Below, one piece after another: positions 1-10,490 of a DNA stretch of 64,000 nucleotides. The stretch's first letter is position 1. Each line of letters begins with the position of its first letter. The notes under the pieces are model-generated. The model saw nothing but the letters and a program-made list of their open reading frames with translations. It did no database searches and was not told the DNA's origin. The position numbers were made by a program, and so were the translations under genes. This stretch comes from Helianthus annuus. Lineage: Eukaryota; Streptophyta; Magnoliopsida; Asterales; Asteraceae. The stretch covers positions 29,447,249 through 29,511,248 of the forward strand of contig NC_035447.2 in assembly GCF_002127325.2 (NCBI RefSeq), written 5' to 3'.

Positions 1-2588
1 GTCAACTAAACGATAATCGAACTAATCTAATCAACATCGCGCTCGCAAACTCGAATTACGCATTTTGGTGATTATTATACGTGTGTGTGTGCCTTATGTG
101 TTACTTGTGCATGTTTATTTACGTTATGTGATAATCAATCGAATCGCAATCGAACTCATCGCAATCGAATCGCAATCGTAAAACGAATATGAATTAAGGA
201 TGATTGTATAATAATTGGTGGAGAAGAGATAGTGCGAGATATTAGTGGTTGGGATTAAAAGTAATTTGAATAGGAAACTCTATCGCATTCGCATCGCTCG
301 CAATCGAAATCGAAATATCAAGAATCGTCGCGCCGCGTACTCGAACCAGATGCCAGCTGGCCGGATCGCCATCTGACCGGGCTGCCATCCGGTCGGTGTG
401 CCATCCGACCGACCTATCATCCGGGTGTGGTGTCATCCGATCGACCCACCCTTTCCTCTTTTGGAATCCTATAAATACCCATGTCACTTTCATACTTTCT
501 ACTTTTGGAAATCCTCTGTCCGAGCAGCACGTGTTCATCACCTTTTCTTCGATTTCTCTCAAACCAGGTAAGATCTCGTCCTAAATCTTGTACTTTCTTG
601 ATCTACACGCCCTCCTACACCTTTCTATCTTTTAAATCTTCATATTTAACCGTGAAATCACCTAGATTCAAGGGTTCTAGGATGATGTCATCATGTGTTC
701 TTGAAGAACTTCATGTTTTGGCTTCAATCCTTCAAGAACAACTTGAATCTAACTGATTTCCACATAAATAAACAAAGATCTTTCGTAGATCCAAACATAT
801 TCACGGTGAAAAGGGATTGAAAGATGGGTTCTAACTTTCTTTCAATTATTTTACACTCAATGCACTCGAAACCGATAGAATCGGATCTAGTTCTAACCCT
901 ACTCGTTCTTAGTGATGTGTTGGCTCAAGATCCGGATCCTATCCACGAGGCCACCGACTTCGGGTTAATCAAGAACGACCGACTTGAACCGGTTAACTGA
1001 TTGAACGTTGGGTGATTCCTGTTCGGTCAGGTTACCAGGTTCGAAACGGGGTTCTGTTGGGTTAAAACGTTGTCAAAGTGTCTCGATAAAACTACAAACA
1101 ATCAAAACGACCAAGTGAAGGACGAACGGAATGACCAGCACGAAGTGCTATCCGACCGGACTAATGTCCGACCGGACAGTCAGCCGAACGACTGGTCAGC
1201 CGAACGGCTATCACATGGGTCCCACACTTAACCAACTTATTTGAAGTTTGAGTATTGAACGAACTGCTATCCGAACGGACTACCATCCGATTGGATTACT
1301 CTTCGGATCATGAGATACTTGACTTTAACACTTAATCGATTTTTCAACATGTTCAATGCACTAGTGATGCCACCCGACCAGACTGCTGTCCGATCGAGTG
1401 ACAACCTGCTGTGAACTTGTTCTCACAGAAATGGCAACCTATCGGAATACCGTCCGATCGGACTACCGTCTGGTCGACCGACCTGAAAGATAGAGATACT
1501 TCAATATTTTCAAATGCTACAACAAAAACTTCAAAAGTCAAACCATCATACACAAACACATCCTTCTCATAGGAAGAAACAATCCACTCGAATAGTCATC
1601 CGACCGGACTATTATCCGACCGGATAACCATCCAAATGGATTATCATCCGCACGAATTGGCCGTCCGATCGGATTACCATCCGACCGAACTACCATTCGA
1701 CCCATCAACACTTATCCTCGTTTTACGCGTCACTTATGGCTATTCTATTGAACTATTCAGGCTAATCTTACTCTCAAGCGCTCCCTTCAATCCATCCAAC
1801 CGCTGTGAGTATACTCGATCCCTTTTTGCTTTATGCACTTTTGGGTGTTACATACGTTACTTATACAAAATCACAATCGAACACACTGCGCAATACTTTT
1901 AACGCTAACTGTTACCGCATGTATTATGTGACTTAATGAATGCTTGTTTGTTATGTTTACACATGGAATGCTGTCTACCTGCCTTAACGACGATAGTACT
2001 ATAGTTTGGACTCAGCACCCGTTTACTCGGGGGTTGTTAAGGACAATTATTTGCATGGATTACAGTGGTGATCATGTATTACGAACTGCCTTGGGCAGTC
2101 AACCAGCAGTCATTGGAATCGATAGGTTCATGTCGATAACTAACATGCTTCGTTTTCCTATGTGTACGTACTGGTTATGCGTAAAATATTTCGAACTCTA
2201 TATGCTATTATCAAACTTGTATACTCGCCTTTACACTATGTGTATTAACTTTTACTTTAACGTATGTGACAGGTAATTAGGACGGTTACCCGCTAGGAAA
2301 GCGAGGCCACAATAAGTTTCTAGAGGCCAACAAATAGTTGTCTGTACTAATGTAATCAGGAGTCTCTAGAAGCAGATAAACAATTGGGCTATTTTGAAAA
2401 TCTGAGTTGTCGGAATAGAACTAATTGCCTAGATTTTGTCTGTAATAATTTGTTTACCTTTTGAGACATGGTATGGGACATGTTATTTTAAATTGATTGG
2501 TAATGATAATTGTTATGGAAACTTCTGGACAATCTGTTTCGCTCAGTGCCGCGCCCCGATGATTTCGCCATCGGTTGGGGTGTGACAG
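1..2588. mobile_element. LTR-retrotransposon LTR-like sequence (Gypsy-type end), partial
   Basis: AT-rich stretch with no credible coding frame. It ends near 2560-2587 in a GC-rich motif around CATCGGTTGGGGTGTGACA, which looks like the 3' terminus of a plant Gypsy-type LTR (many end in GGGGTGTGACA or GGGGTGTTACA). The left end lies outside the window, so length and partner LTR cannot be seen. The class call is inference from the terminus and general texture; no integrase or RT is present here. Confidence 0.45.
1135..1700. repeat. Degenerate CCGACCGGA-type tandem repeat
   Basis: Units such as CTACCATCCGACCGGA and GACTATCATCCGACCGG recur many times, with a shorter block at 340-450. The spacing is irregular (about 15-20 bp). 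Small ORFs here are by-products of the repeat. It is probably an internal LTR repeat of the flanking element. Confidence 0.7.
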
Positions 2589-2776
2589 GGGGAACTAGAG
2601 GGGCCAATGTGGCAATTTGTAGGTAATTATCTTTGAGACTTTATTAAAACATAGATGAAGATTGAGGGACCCTTATGTAAATTGCCTAACACCTTCACCT
2701 CAATATACCCTACCTGCAGTTATAACAAAAGGGCCAAACTATCTGCACACCTTGGTTGGCTATCTGCACACTTAGG

Positions 2777-2911
2777 GTTTACCTACGCTGCGTATAGAGC
2801 TATACTCAGCGTATATAAACCATGGATTTCAGAGCCTTATCAGCAATCATTGCACAGAAAACAAGGGTTTATATACGCTGCTTATAGAGCTATATGCAGC
2901 GTATATAACCC
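2777..2911. repeat. Two copies of a short palindromic unit
   Basis: Two units about 90 bp apart (2777-2820 and 2866-2910) each read TACGCTGC-TATAGAGCTATA-GCAGCGTATA. Each is a near-perfect dyad able to form a short cruciform. No gene or known element explains them. Confidence 0.6.
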
Positions 2912-3059
2912 ATCAGATTTTTTTTTGCTATTTTGATGTATTTGTGGTATAAATTCTCACCCGGTTCCAACGTTACGATACGAATAACACAAATATAAAT
3001 TATAAAAATTAAAAATAATAAAATATTATGTATTATAAAAATTAATAATAATACAAATA

Positions 3060-3590
3060 TTATGAATTACAAGACCTACAGGGAACCTATACGAGACTTA
3101 TACTATACACAATACGATACGATACCATACGATATAACACCCGTATAGGCCTATAGGTGTGGTTTAGGTCCCGTATTGACCTCGTATAAGCCTATAAGTG
3201 TGATATCGTATCGTATAGGTGTGGTATAGGTCTCGTATTGACCTCTTATAAGCCTATAAGTGTAATATTGTATCGTATAGCATAGTATAGGTCCCGTATT
3301 GACCTCGTATAAGCCTATAAGTGTGATATCGTATCGTATAAGTGTAGTATAGGTCACGTATAGGCATATAGGTGTGGTTTAGGTCCCGTATAGGCCTATA
3401 GGTGTGGTTTAGGTCCTTTATAGGCCTATATGCATATACAAGACCTATAGGAAACCTATACGAGACTTATACTATACACTATATGATACGATACGATACT
3501 ATACTATACTATACAATAACACTCGTATAGGCCTATAGGTGTGGTTTAGGTCCCGTATAGGCCTATAGGTGTGGTTTAGGTCAAATTGGA
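3060..3590. repeat. Short-period satellite built on CCTATAGGTGTGGTTTAGGTCC
   Basis: Tandem units of about 30 bp (GTATAGGCCTATAGGTGTGG and so on) alternate with related units of about 62-66 bp containing GACCTCGTATAAGCC and GATATCGTATCGTATA. Palindromic cores TAGGCCTA and TATCGTATCG recur. The ORF in this stretch has an internally repeated peptide because the DNA is repetitive; it is not a gene. Confidence 0.8.
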
Positions 3591-4395
3591 GTTGACGAAA
3601 CCCTGACGAAGGCAATGATGATAGCCTGCGGGCAACAATTGATGTGTTAGGTTCCCAACTTATGTGCTTTTGTGTTTCGCGCTAGTTACATGGTGGGTTA
3701 ATGATGATTATTTGTGTAGTTGATGAATGATGATAAATGATGCGGGTGACGAATGACGTTCCATTATTTAGTTGTCGAATGATGTTAAATTGGGTAGTTG
3801 TCGGACGAGGTTAAGTTACAATTGAGTTTTTTAGGCCATTACTTGCTATGTTCTAGATGCGGGTCAGTATGGTTAATCGGTCTATGAATTAAGATGCTTT
3901 GAGGGTCGTCATTTGGTGTTTAAGCAATTTGATCCACGTCAAAAAGGATTACTTGTAGGATGATTGGACCTAGGATATGGGTGGAGTTTTGGATCGTTTT
4001 GGGTGACTGTAAAAAGGTGTTAACGTATTTTAATAAACGTTTGTGATTTACAAGTGTTTTGGTTTTCAAATAAAGCGTTTGTGAGGTGTTTTAAATGCTT
4101 TAATATAAACTATTAGAACTCACTCAACGTAGCTGACTTTTGCATGTATGTTAGATTATTTTGTAGGTGTCTGACTCGAGTCGATGTTACTCTTGGCTAG
4201 CGGATGAAATTCCTCCTCGTATTGTGGAAGGCATTCATGTTATTTGAGACTAATTGACAATTTGAGTTTTTAATTAATCATGTAATGTTTTTAATTGAAA
4301 CATTTTCGTTGCATATTTTGAGAAAACTTAATTTTAAATAGTTTATTGTGATGTGACTCGATTGCATGGTGCCCGGTTTCGGGGCTTTACAACAG
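3591..4395. mobile_element. LTR-like remnant
   Basis: Non-coding AT-rich DNA ending at about 4365-4395 in GGTGCCCGGTTTCGGGGC followed by TTTAC. This resembles a Gypsy-type LTR terminus (compare the start TGTAACACCCCG at 62837). No internal domain is visible. The class is inferred. Confidence 0.35.
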
Positions 4396-5077
4396 ACGTC
4401 CAAGGGCGTCACACATCGCTTTCAGAATGTCCTTATTGTCTCTTTTGTGTCAACCTTGATTGAAGAGAATATGAATCCACGACGTCTGATTGGACATATG
4501 TCGCTTTCACCTGTACCTCTTGTCTCCTCTATGGTAACCGCTAATGGGAGACCACCTGGTACAATGACCCGCAGGACTGCCATTGGCTACACATCGCTTT
4601 CACTTTGTATTGTTTGTCTCCTACGCGCTGGCATATCATCACGTGGCGGGCAGTTCCTACGGATGACTTGTCAAGGCCAGATGGTTACTTGTCGGGGCAG
4701 ATATGGGTTTTGTTCGGACTCGTGGGGGTGTGGAACCATATCCCTTAATGAAGGTTTGTACATTATGGGAAAAATGAGGGTCTTTTAGAAATATTTGAAA
4801 ATTTGATGCCACGTTAGTGGTGTTGGGGGGTTGTTGTAGCATAATAGTGAGGTAGAGACTTACGAGTGTTTACGGATGGTTACTGGTGAGTATGGGCCTT
4901 TGCCTGATAAGATGAAGTGGAGGTTATTTGCCTTTGCCTGGTGATTATGGTTTCGTTTGTTTTAATAAAAAAATGCTATATGTCATTTCAAAAAAAAAAA
5001 TAGCAAGATTTTTTAAGATCATTCAACGATAATTACCAAACATGTTATGTGACTTAGGTAAGGTAGCCTTCATATCA
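4396..5077. other. Unassigned stretch with a weak ~85-bp repeat
   Basis: CATCGCTTTCA or TGTCGCTTTCA followed by a TTGTCTC block occurs about three times between 4410 and 4625 at roughly 85-bp spacing. An open frame crosses it, but it has no recognisable domain, and codon use gives no reason to call a gene. Nothing else is seen up to 5077. Confidence 0.4.
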
Positions 5078-5288
5078 TGGAATGTAATGTAATAGTATTG
5101 GAATTTGAGCAAGAATTGAAATTTGATTTGCAATTTAGGTTTGTGTGTTTCACAAAATGGAAAGAAATCTAGATGGAATTGAAATGTCAATTCACTTTCT
5201 TCTGTTGTTGTTTAATTCCTTTTTTTTTTTTTTTTTTTTTGAAAATCATAAAATAAGATTCAAATCAACATTTCATTACATTCCATAA
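5078..5288. mobile_element. Possible small MITE with TGGAATGTAATG ends
   Basis: TGGAATGTAATG at about 5078 and its complement CATTACATTCCA at about 5275 form short terminal inverted repeats around a 210-bp AT-rich interior with a 20-nt T run (5220-5240). No clear target duplication is visible, so this is tentative. Confidence 0.35.
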
Positions 5289-5927
5289 AATGAACTTCAA
5301 GAGTTGAAATAGTTTCTGAGAAGACAAAAAATAAAACCAGGTTACAAGAATCACCATCATTGTCATAACTCTTAAAATTATAATTAAGTAACGGTCCATA
5401 TAACTTTTTCTTAAAAAAATTGAACAAGTTTGCCAGGATTAGGTGTTGATGGTGGGGTCCACTAACATGCTCATTTGGTCCGATTATGAAACATGACATT
5501 GAAAATAATGACCCATCCAGAACAAACCTTTCTGGCATACCATGTATATCCATTCACATACTTTTTTACTCTTTTAAATCTTTCCTAATGGTTTATTGGT
5601 GACTACACTACTTTTTTACTCTCATATCTTTTGAATGTTGATATTAACTCTCTTTCATGTCAAAGAGGACGTATTACATAGTAAATGATTACGGTCTAGT
5701 TTGGTTAATTTTGACGAAAGTATTGTGTTCAACCGCTAACTAAGGTTTTAAAAAATGACAAATCAAGCCAGTCAGGATGGTTTGGTTGGCTGAATTGCCC
5801 GGTTTTCATGGCTTGACCCGTCGGTTTTGAAGGTTTAGTTTTTTCTTTTTTCAAAAACATAAGTTTGTAATAATTTTAAAATAATACAAGATGGTTTATG
5901 AATATAACACGTATTCCTAAGCTTGAA

Positions 5928-5958
<31 letters not shown>

Positions 5959-5963
<5 letters not shown>

Positions 5964-6342
5964 AGGATACTGTAAAAAGGGCCTAAAGTGTGAGAAGTGT
6001 AAGAAGTGTATTATAACACTATATATTATACTATATAACACCATATAAACACTATATAACAATATGTAACACCATATAATACCATATAACACTATGTAAC
6101 ACTATATAACGTTATATAACAAATATAACACTATACATCTATCATAGACATGCTATCAGACAACCTATAGTGTTATATTTGTTATATAATGATATATAGT
6201 GTTACATAGTGTTATATGGTATTATATGGTGTTACATATTGTTATACGATGTTTATATGGTGTTATATAGTAGTATATATAGTGTTATAATACACTTCTT
6301 ACACTTCTCACACTTTGAGCACTTTTTACAGGATCCTCTACC
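5959..6342. mobile_element. Foldback MITE inserted in a (TA)n tract
   Basis: A (TA)n run (5932-5957) precedes GGGTAAGGATACTGTAAAAA, and the complementary end GTAGAGGATCCTGTAAAAA lies at 6325-6342, again followed by TATATATA. The inversion continues inward: the arms carry matching GTGAGAAGTGTAAGAAGTGT and long AACACTATATAAC-type repeats, so almost the whole 384 bp folds back on itself around position 6150. No coding capacity. Ends beginning GGG beside (TA)n are shared with other elements at 38-44 kb. Confidence 0.75.
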
Positions 6343-7209
6343 TATATATATATTGAAAGTGCAATGTACAATATGTCTTATCGTATGAGTGTACGAGATT
6401 TGAAGTTCCCACATTATAAACTTCAGAACTAAAAACTCGCATGTTGTAAAATATAAAAAATCGCATTTTGAAAGATGAAAAAATAGTATGTTGTAAAAAT
6501 GAGAAAATAACATGTTATAAAAAAATTGCATGGTAAAAATGAAGTTCGCATGTTGTAACTCAATCTCGTACGCTGCGTACGTTAACACAAATTGTATGTT
6601 AACCAACCTTTATATATATATAAACATTAAACGGTCAGTTCAGTTTATACGGTCGGTTCCAAGTTTCAAATTGTAAACCATATCTATTTTAAATCAACCA
6701 TCTTGCTTCAATTGGCGATGATGATTTATAAACCACCCTAGTATTTATATGCATGCTTTAAAGTTTAACTCTTAATAGTTTTTTTCTACGCGTGTACGAT
6801 TTTGTTTTCTTGGGATGTATTTAATTCTTACTTAGTTATTGCTTTTAAATTTGTTTACAATAATTATAAGCTTTAATTACTATTTAAGGATACTTATTTT
6901 TTTATGAAACTATAGAAAAATATACACAATTTCAATGTTATCCCCCAAATTACATATTTCGATTGTGTGAGTTGTGTTAAACATGTCATAACATGACATG
7001 TTTAACACTAGTACATAACACGATTCTGGACTTATCACTTTTTTAAACATTAACATTTAAAATTTATATCTAATAGTTTATAAAACTGTGTTGTTCAAAT
7101 AAACGGGTAACTAAGATGTATGATGACCTAGTAATCTATTTATTTAATACCACAAATTACATGTGTTATACATATCATGAACAAATTAGATTCGTTTAGC
7201 ATGTCAATC
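6343..7209. other. Intergenic, AT-rich, no gene seen
   Basis: Both strands were read. There is only AT-rich sequence with short GGTTCGG/CGGTC-like patches (6630-6660). No supported feature. Confidence 0.5.
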
Positions 7210-7733
7210 CAATGTTTTAAATACCGGTATGAACCGGCCGGTTATACCGGTTAAACCGGATATCCGACACGAGTCCGATACGATAAAGGCCGGTAAAACC
7301 CGAGTACGGTATGTCTTATGTACCGGCGGTAAATCCGGTTCTACCGGTTCAAACCGTTGAACCAGTTTGCATTATCTTAAGATTTGATTTCTTAATTTTA
7401 ATAAAATACGATATTAAGGTAATATTAATCTTCCATATTTCCGGTAATTAACTTAATGCCTTCTATTCAATTTAAAATTTAAGGCATTAAGTTAATTACC
7501 GGAAATATGGAAGATTAATATTACCTTAATATCGTATTTTATTAAAATTAAGAAATCAAATCTTAAGATAATGCAAACTGGTTCAACGGTTTGAACCGGT
7601 AGAACCGGATTTACCGCCAGTACATAAGACATACCGTACTCGGGTTTTACCGGCCTTTATCGTACCGGACTCGTGTCCGATATCCGGTTTAACCGGTATA
7701 ACCGGCCGGTTCATACCGGTATTTAAAACATTG
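7210..7733. repeat. Nearly perfect 253-bp inverted repeat with an 18-nt loop
   Basis: Left arm 7210-7462, loop 7463-7480, right arm 7481-7733. The arms are equal in length, and only about three mismatches were seen (near 7267, 7279 and 7323). The arm contains GAACCGGCCGGTTATACCGG-like sequence and the outer ends read CAATGTTTTAAATACCGG. Transcription across it would give a long double-stranded RNA. It is non-coding. It could be an inverted duplication of a dispersed ACCGGTT-rich repeat or a foldback transposon. It lies about 1.4 kb upstream of the peroxidase start codon. Confidence 0.9.
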
Positions 7734-8229
7734 CTTCTATTCCAATATTTCATCGTTGTTGAAATTGTTACTTACTTCATACAATGCAATATTGTTTATA
7801 ACTAATAAAAATATTCTTAAAATGCTTAATAGTTTACAATAAAAACAGTTGTGTTTAGATAAAACTATGATCAGTTACATAAATCATAGTTGATATTGGA
7901 TTGTTTTTTGAGATGAATTGATATTTTGTGGAATTTATAGGGTTAACTAGTAAGCGGCTCAACGACCTGATACAACCCGCTTCAACCGGCTGAACCATTT
8001 AAAGACCAACCCGATATGACTTAAAAAACGGTTTTTAAAACATTGTGTCAATCAATTCATAACCCGAACAAGTTTATCTCAAACACTAATTTATTTAATC
8101 TCTTGTCTAGGCATGTAATATTAAGGTATTTAATCCTAAATTTCAATAGTTTTTTTTTTTTTTTGAACAACTAGGCCAAAACTTAATTGCCATAAATCCC
8201 TATAGCTTATAGCCGATTTATATTTATCA
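7734..8229. other. Intergenic with degenerate ACCGGCTGAACC-type repeat
   Basis: At 7955-8045 a sequence rich in AACCGGCTGAACC ends in GGTTTTTAAAACATTG, matching the outer end of the hairpin family (AAAACATTG). The rest shows nothing codable. Confidence 0.4.
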
Positions 8230-8232
8230 TTA

Positions 8233-8523
8233 GGTCATGTGTAGTCGTAAAGCCCTTTGTGGGGCGTTATGCGACAAGTGGCGAAACGGGTAAGAGAGGG
8301 GCTTTATATAACTTGAGTGTGTAGTGTGGATATATATGTATGGGGCTTTATATATGTATGTATATATATGTGTGTGTGAGTGGGGAAGGATGAAACATGC
8401 CGTTATGCATTTCGCGAGAAGTGGGGAAGGATGAAACATGGCGCCTCACGTAATGGTGTTCAGGAGCGTCATGGGGCGTTATGATGGTGTTTGGCATGAT
8501 GTAGCGTCCCATTACACAAGGTC
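8233..8523. mobile_element. PIF/Harbinger-type MITE (TSD TTA)
   Basis: Starts GGTCATGTGTAGT and ends in the complement of GACCTTGTGTAAT. The trinucleotide TTA flanks both sides (8230-8232 and 8524-8526), as expected for PIF/Harbinger insertions. The interior is GC-richer than its surroundings, with GGGGCGTTATG repeated. It has no coding capacity. Confidence 0.7.
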
Positions 8524-8725
8524 TTAGAACGGTGGAGCTCATAAAAGATGATTTTTTATATGGATTAAAAAATTGATCAAAAGATAGCATGGTGCGTTTT
8601 TTATATCCGTGATGTGATATTTTAATTAGTTTTGTTTGGGTGTTTTTGCTTCTTGCTAACTCATTTTTATATTTTATATAAATTTCCGTCTATAAAAAAA
8701 ACTAAATTATTAGTGAAAATGTGAA

Positions 8726-8842
8726 TCAATGGGGTGGTGGTTCATTAGCAAAGGCAAAGTCTTGAAACACCTTAGAAGAGAGAGATGTTGGATTCAAGTC
8801 TCACAAACGACAGGAATAAAGGAAATTTACCGTTTAAAAATA
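8726..8842 (+). mobile_element. SINE-like insertion with 17-bp target duplication
   Basis: The 117-bp body is flanked by the direct repeat ATTAGTGAAAATGTGAA (8709-8725 and 8843-8859). It has a tRNA-like B box (GGATTCAAGTC) about 60 bp inside and a GGTGGTGGTTCATTAGC A-box-like head. The exact 17-bp duplication makes a retroposon insertion very likely. It ends two bases before the TATA box of the peroxidase gene. Confidence 0.8.
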
Positions 8843-8860
8843 ATTAGTGAAAATGTGAAA

Positions 8861-8868
8861 TATAAATA
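8861..8868 (+). promoter_or_regulatory. TATA box of the peroxidase gene
   Basis: TATAAATA lies 249 bp upstream of the start codon at 9117. This implies transcription starting near 8895 and a 5' leader of about 220 nt. No intervening ATG in a competing long frame was noticed. Confidence 0.6.
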
Positions 8869-9116
8869 GGGTATCGGTGAGTCTAGCATTGATTCAAAAA
8901 AAAAAAACGAGTGAATGAGAGAAACAACGCGGGAATAACAACAATAATAATAAAATCAAACCGACAATATTATAAACATTTCCTCCACCATAATTAGCGG
9001 CACCCTCTGTAAAAGGAAACTAGCGCGTCTAATCCCACGCGCCCCCACACCTCAAAACCCTCATCTTCTTCATCCACCCCTTTCAGATCTTCAACCTGCT
9101 CTGACAACACTCATCA

Positions 9117-10490
9117 ATGGCGGTCAGACTAAACTCACTCCACCTCATCACATACCTCACATTCACATTCCTCATCTCCTCCACACACTCTCAACAACTC
9201 TACACAAACTTCTACCAGAAATCATGCCCTAGATTCGACCAGATTATGCAGGAAACCACCACAAACAAACAAATCAACTCTCCGACCACCGCCGCCGCCG
9301 CTCTCCGCCTCTTTTTTCATGACTGCCTCGTCGAAGGCTGTGACGGATCTATATTAATCTCCTCCACACACTTCAGCAAAGCTGAACGTGATGCCGATAT
9401 CAATTTATCCCTTCCTGGCGACGGTTTTGATGTCGTTGTTAGGGCGAAAACCGCTCTCGAACTCGCTTGTCCTGGTGTCGTCTCCTGTTCAGATATCCTC
9501 GCTGTTGCTACTCGCAATCTTGTTACCATGATGGGCGGACCCTTCTACACCGTCAAATTAGGTAAGATACTTTCTGTTGCGCCTAAAAAATAACGATTTC
9601 ATCTAACACCCTGAAAGCATTTGGTACCAGGCACCGGTCGGTATGATACCGGGGACCGAATTATTTTTAGTACCGTATTGGTACCCGCTTTTTGTCGTTT
9701 TCGGACTGTACTTTTGGTACATGTACCAGTTCGGTACCAGTATTTTACTGAATTTTTGCCTTCAATTACTGATAGTGTACTGAACATTTTTGGTACCGAT
9801 ACCAGTATTTGAAATGATTAAATCCGTTTTATAAAAAATACAATGTGTAACATACAAATGTGTTAAAAACACAGATATAACTTAGTTACGTTAGTCTGAA
9901 AAACACAGATATAACTTAGTTACATTAGTCTGATCTGTTTTTTCAATCCAGGTCGTAGAGACGGATTAGTTTCACGCGCCTCGCGCGTTAATCTACCTAA
10001 ACCTTCAATGCCGATGAATCAACTGATTGAAATCTTCACATCTAGAGGCTTCACAATCCAGGAAATGGTGGCGTTATCCGGCGCTCACACAATCGGACTA
10101 TCTCACTGTACGGAAATCAGATCTGATATCTACAACTACAGCCGGACGTCACCGATCGATCCGTCGTTGAACCGGCGGTACGCCGAGGGTTTGCGATCTG
10201 CGTGTGCGGATTACCGGAAAAATCCGTCCTTATCGGTGTTTAATGACGTCATGACGCCGAGAAACTTCGATAACGCGTATTTCCAGAACCTTCCGAGAGG
10301 TTTAGGAGTGTTGAAATCGGATCGGGCGTTGGTGATGGATCCGAGAACGAGGCCGTTTGTGGAGTTGTATGCGAGAGATCAGAAGGCGTTCTTCGAGGCG
10401 TTCGGTCGAGCGATGGAGAAGTTGAGTTTGTATGGTGTGAAGACTGGCCGGAGAGGTGAAATCCGGCGCCGGTGTGATTCGTTTAATTAG
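9117..10490 (+). CDS. Class III secretory peroxidase, two exons
   Basis: Exons 9117-9561 and 9952-10490 join in frame (AG|GT splice at a Gly codon) to give 327 aa, the usual size for plant class III peroxidases. Residues 1-25 are a signal peptide (hydrophobic core, cleavage likely after THS before QQLY), so the enzyme is secreted to the wall or apoplast. Visible signature residues are the distal site RLFFHDC (Arg64, His68), Cys70 and Cys75 of the calcium-binding loop, and the proximal haem ligand His194 in ALSGAHTIGLSHC. The enzyme oxidises phenolic donors with H2O2, as in lignin or suberin cross-linking; the exact substrate cannot be read from sequence. Dicot Per31/41/63/65-type proteins are the nearest I recall. 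The 390-bp intron contains repeat sequence. Nothing appears broken. A SINE abuts the TATA box. Confidence 0.93.
9620..9935. repeat. Repeats in the peroxidase intron
   Basis: At 9620-9805 GGTACCAG, GGTACCG and ACCGGTCGGTA motifs recur in both orientations, suggesting a decayed foldback insertion. At 9869-9935 a unit of about 33 bp (AAACACAGATATAACTTAG followed by a TTAC block) is tandemly duplicated. Both lie between the splice sites and do not touch coding sequence. Confidence 0.6.

Noticed and set aside
4366..4788. 140-aa ORF
   Set aside because: Overlaps an ~85-bp repeat and an LTR-like end, with no domain or supporting splice or promoter signal.
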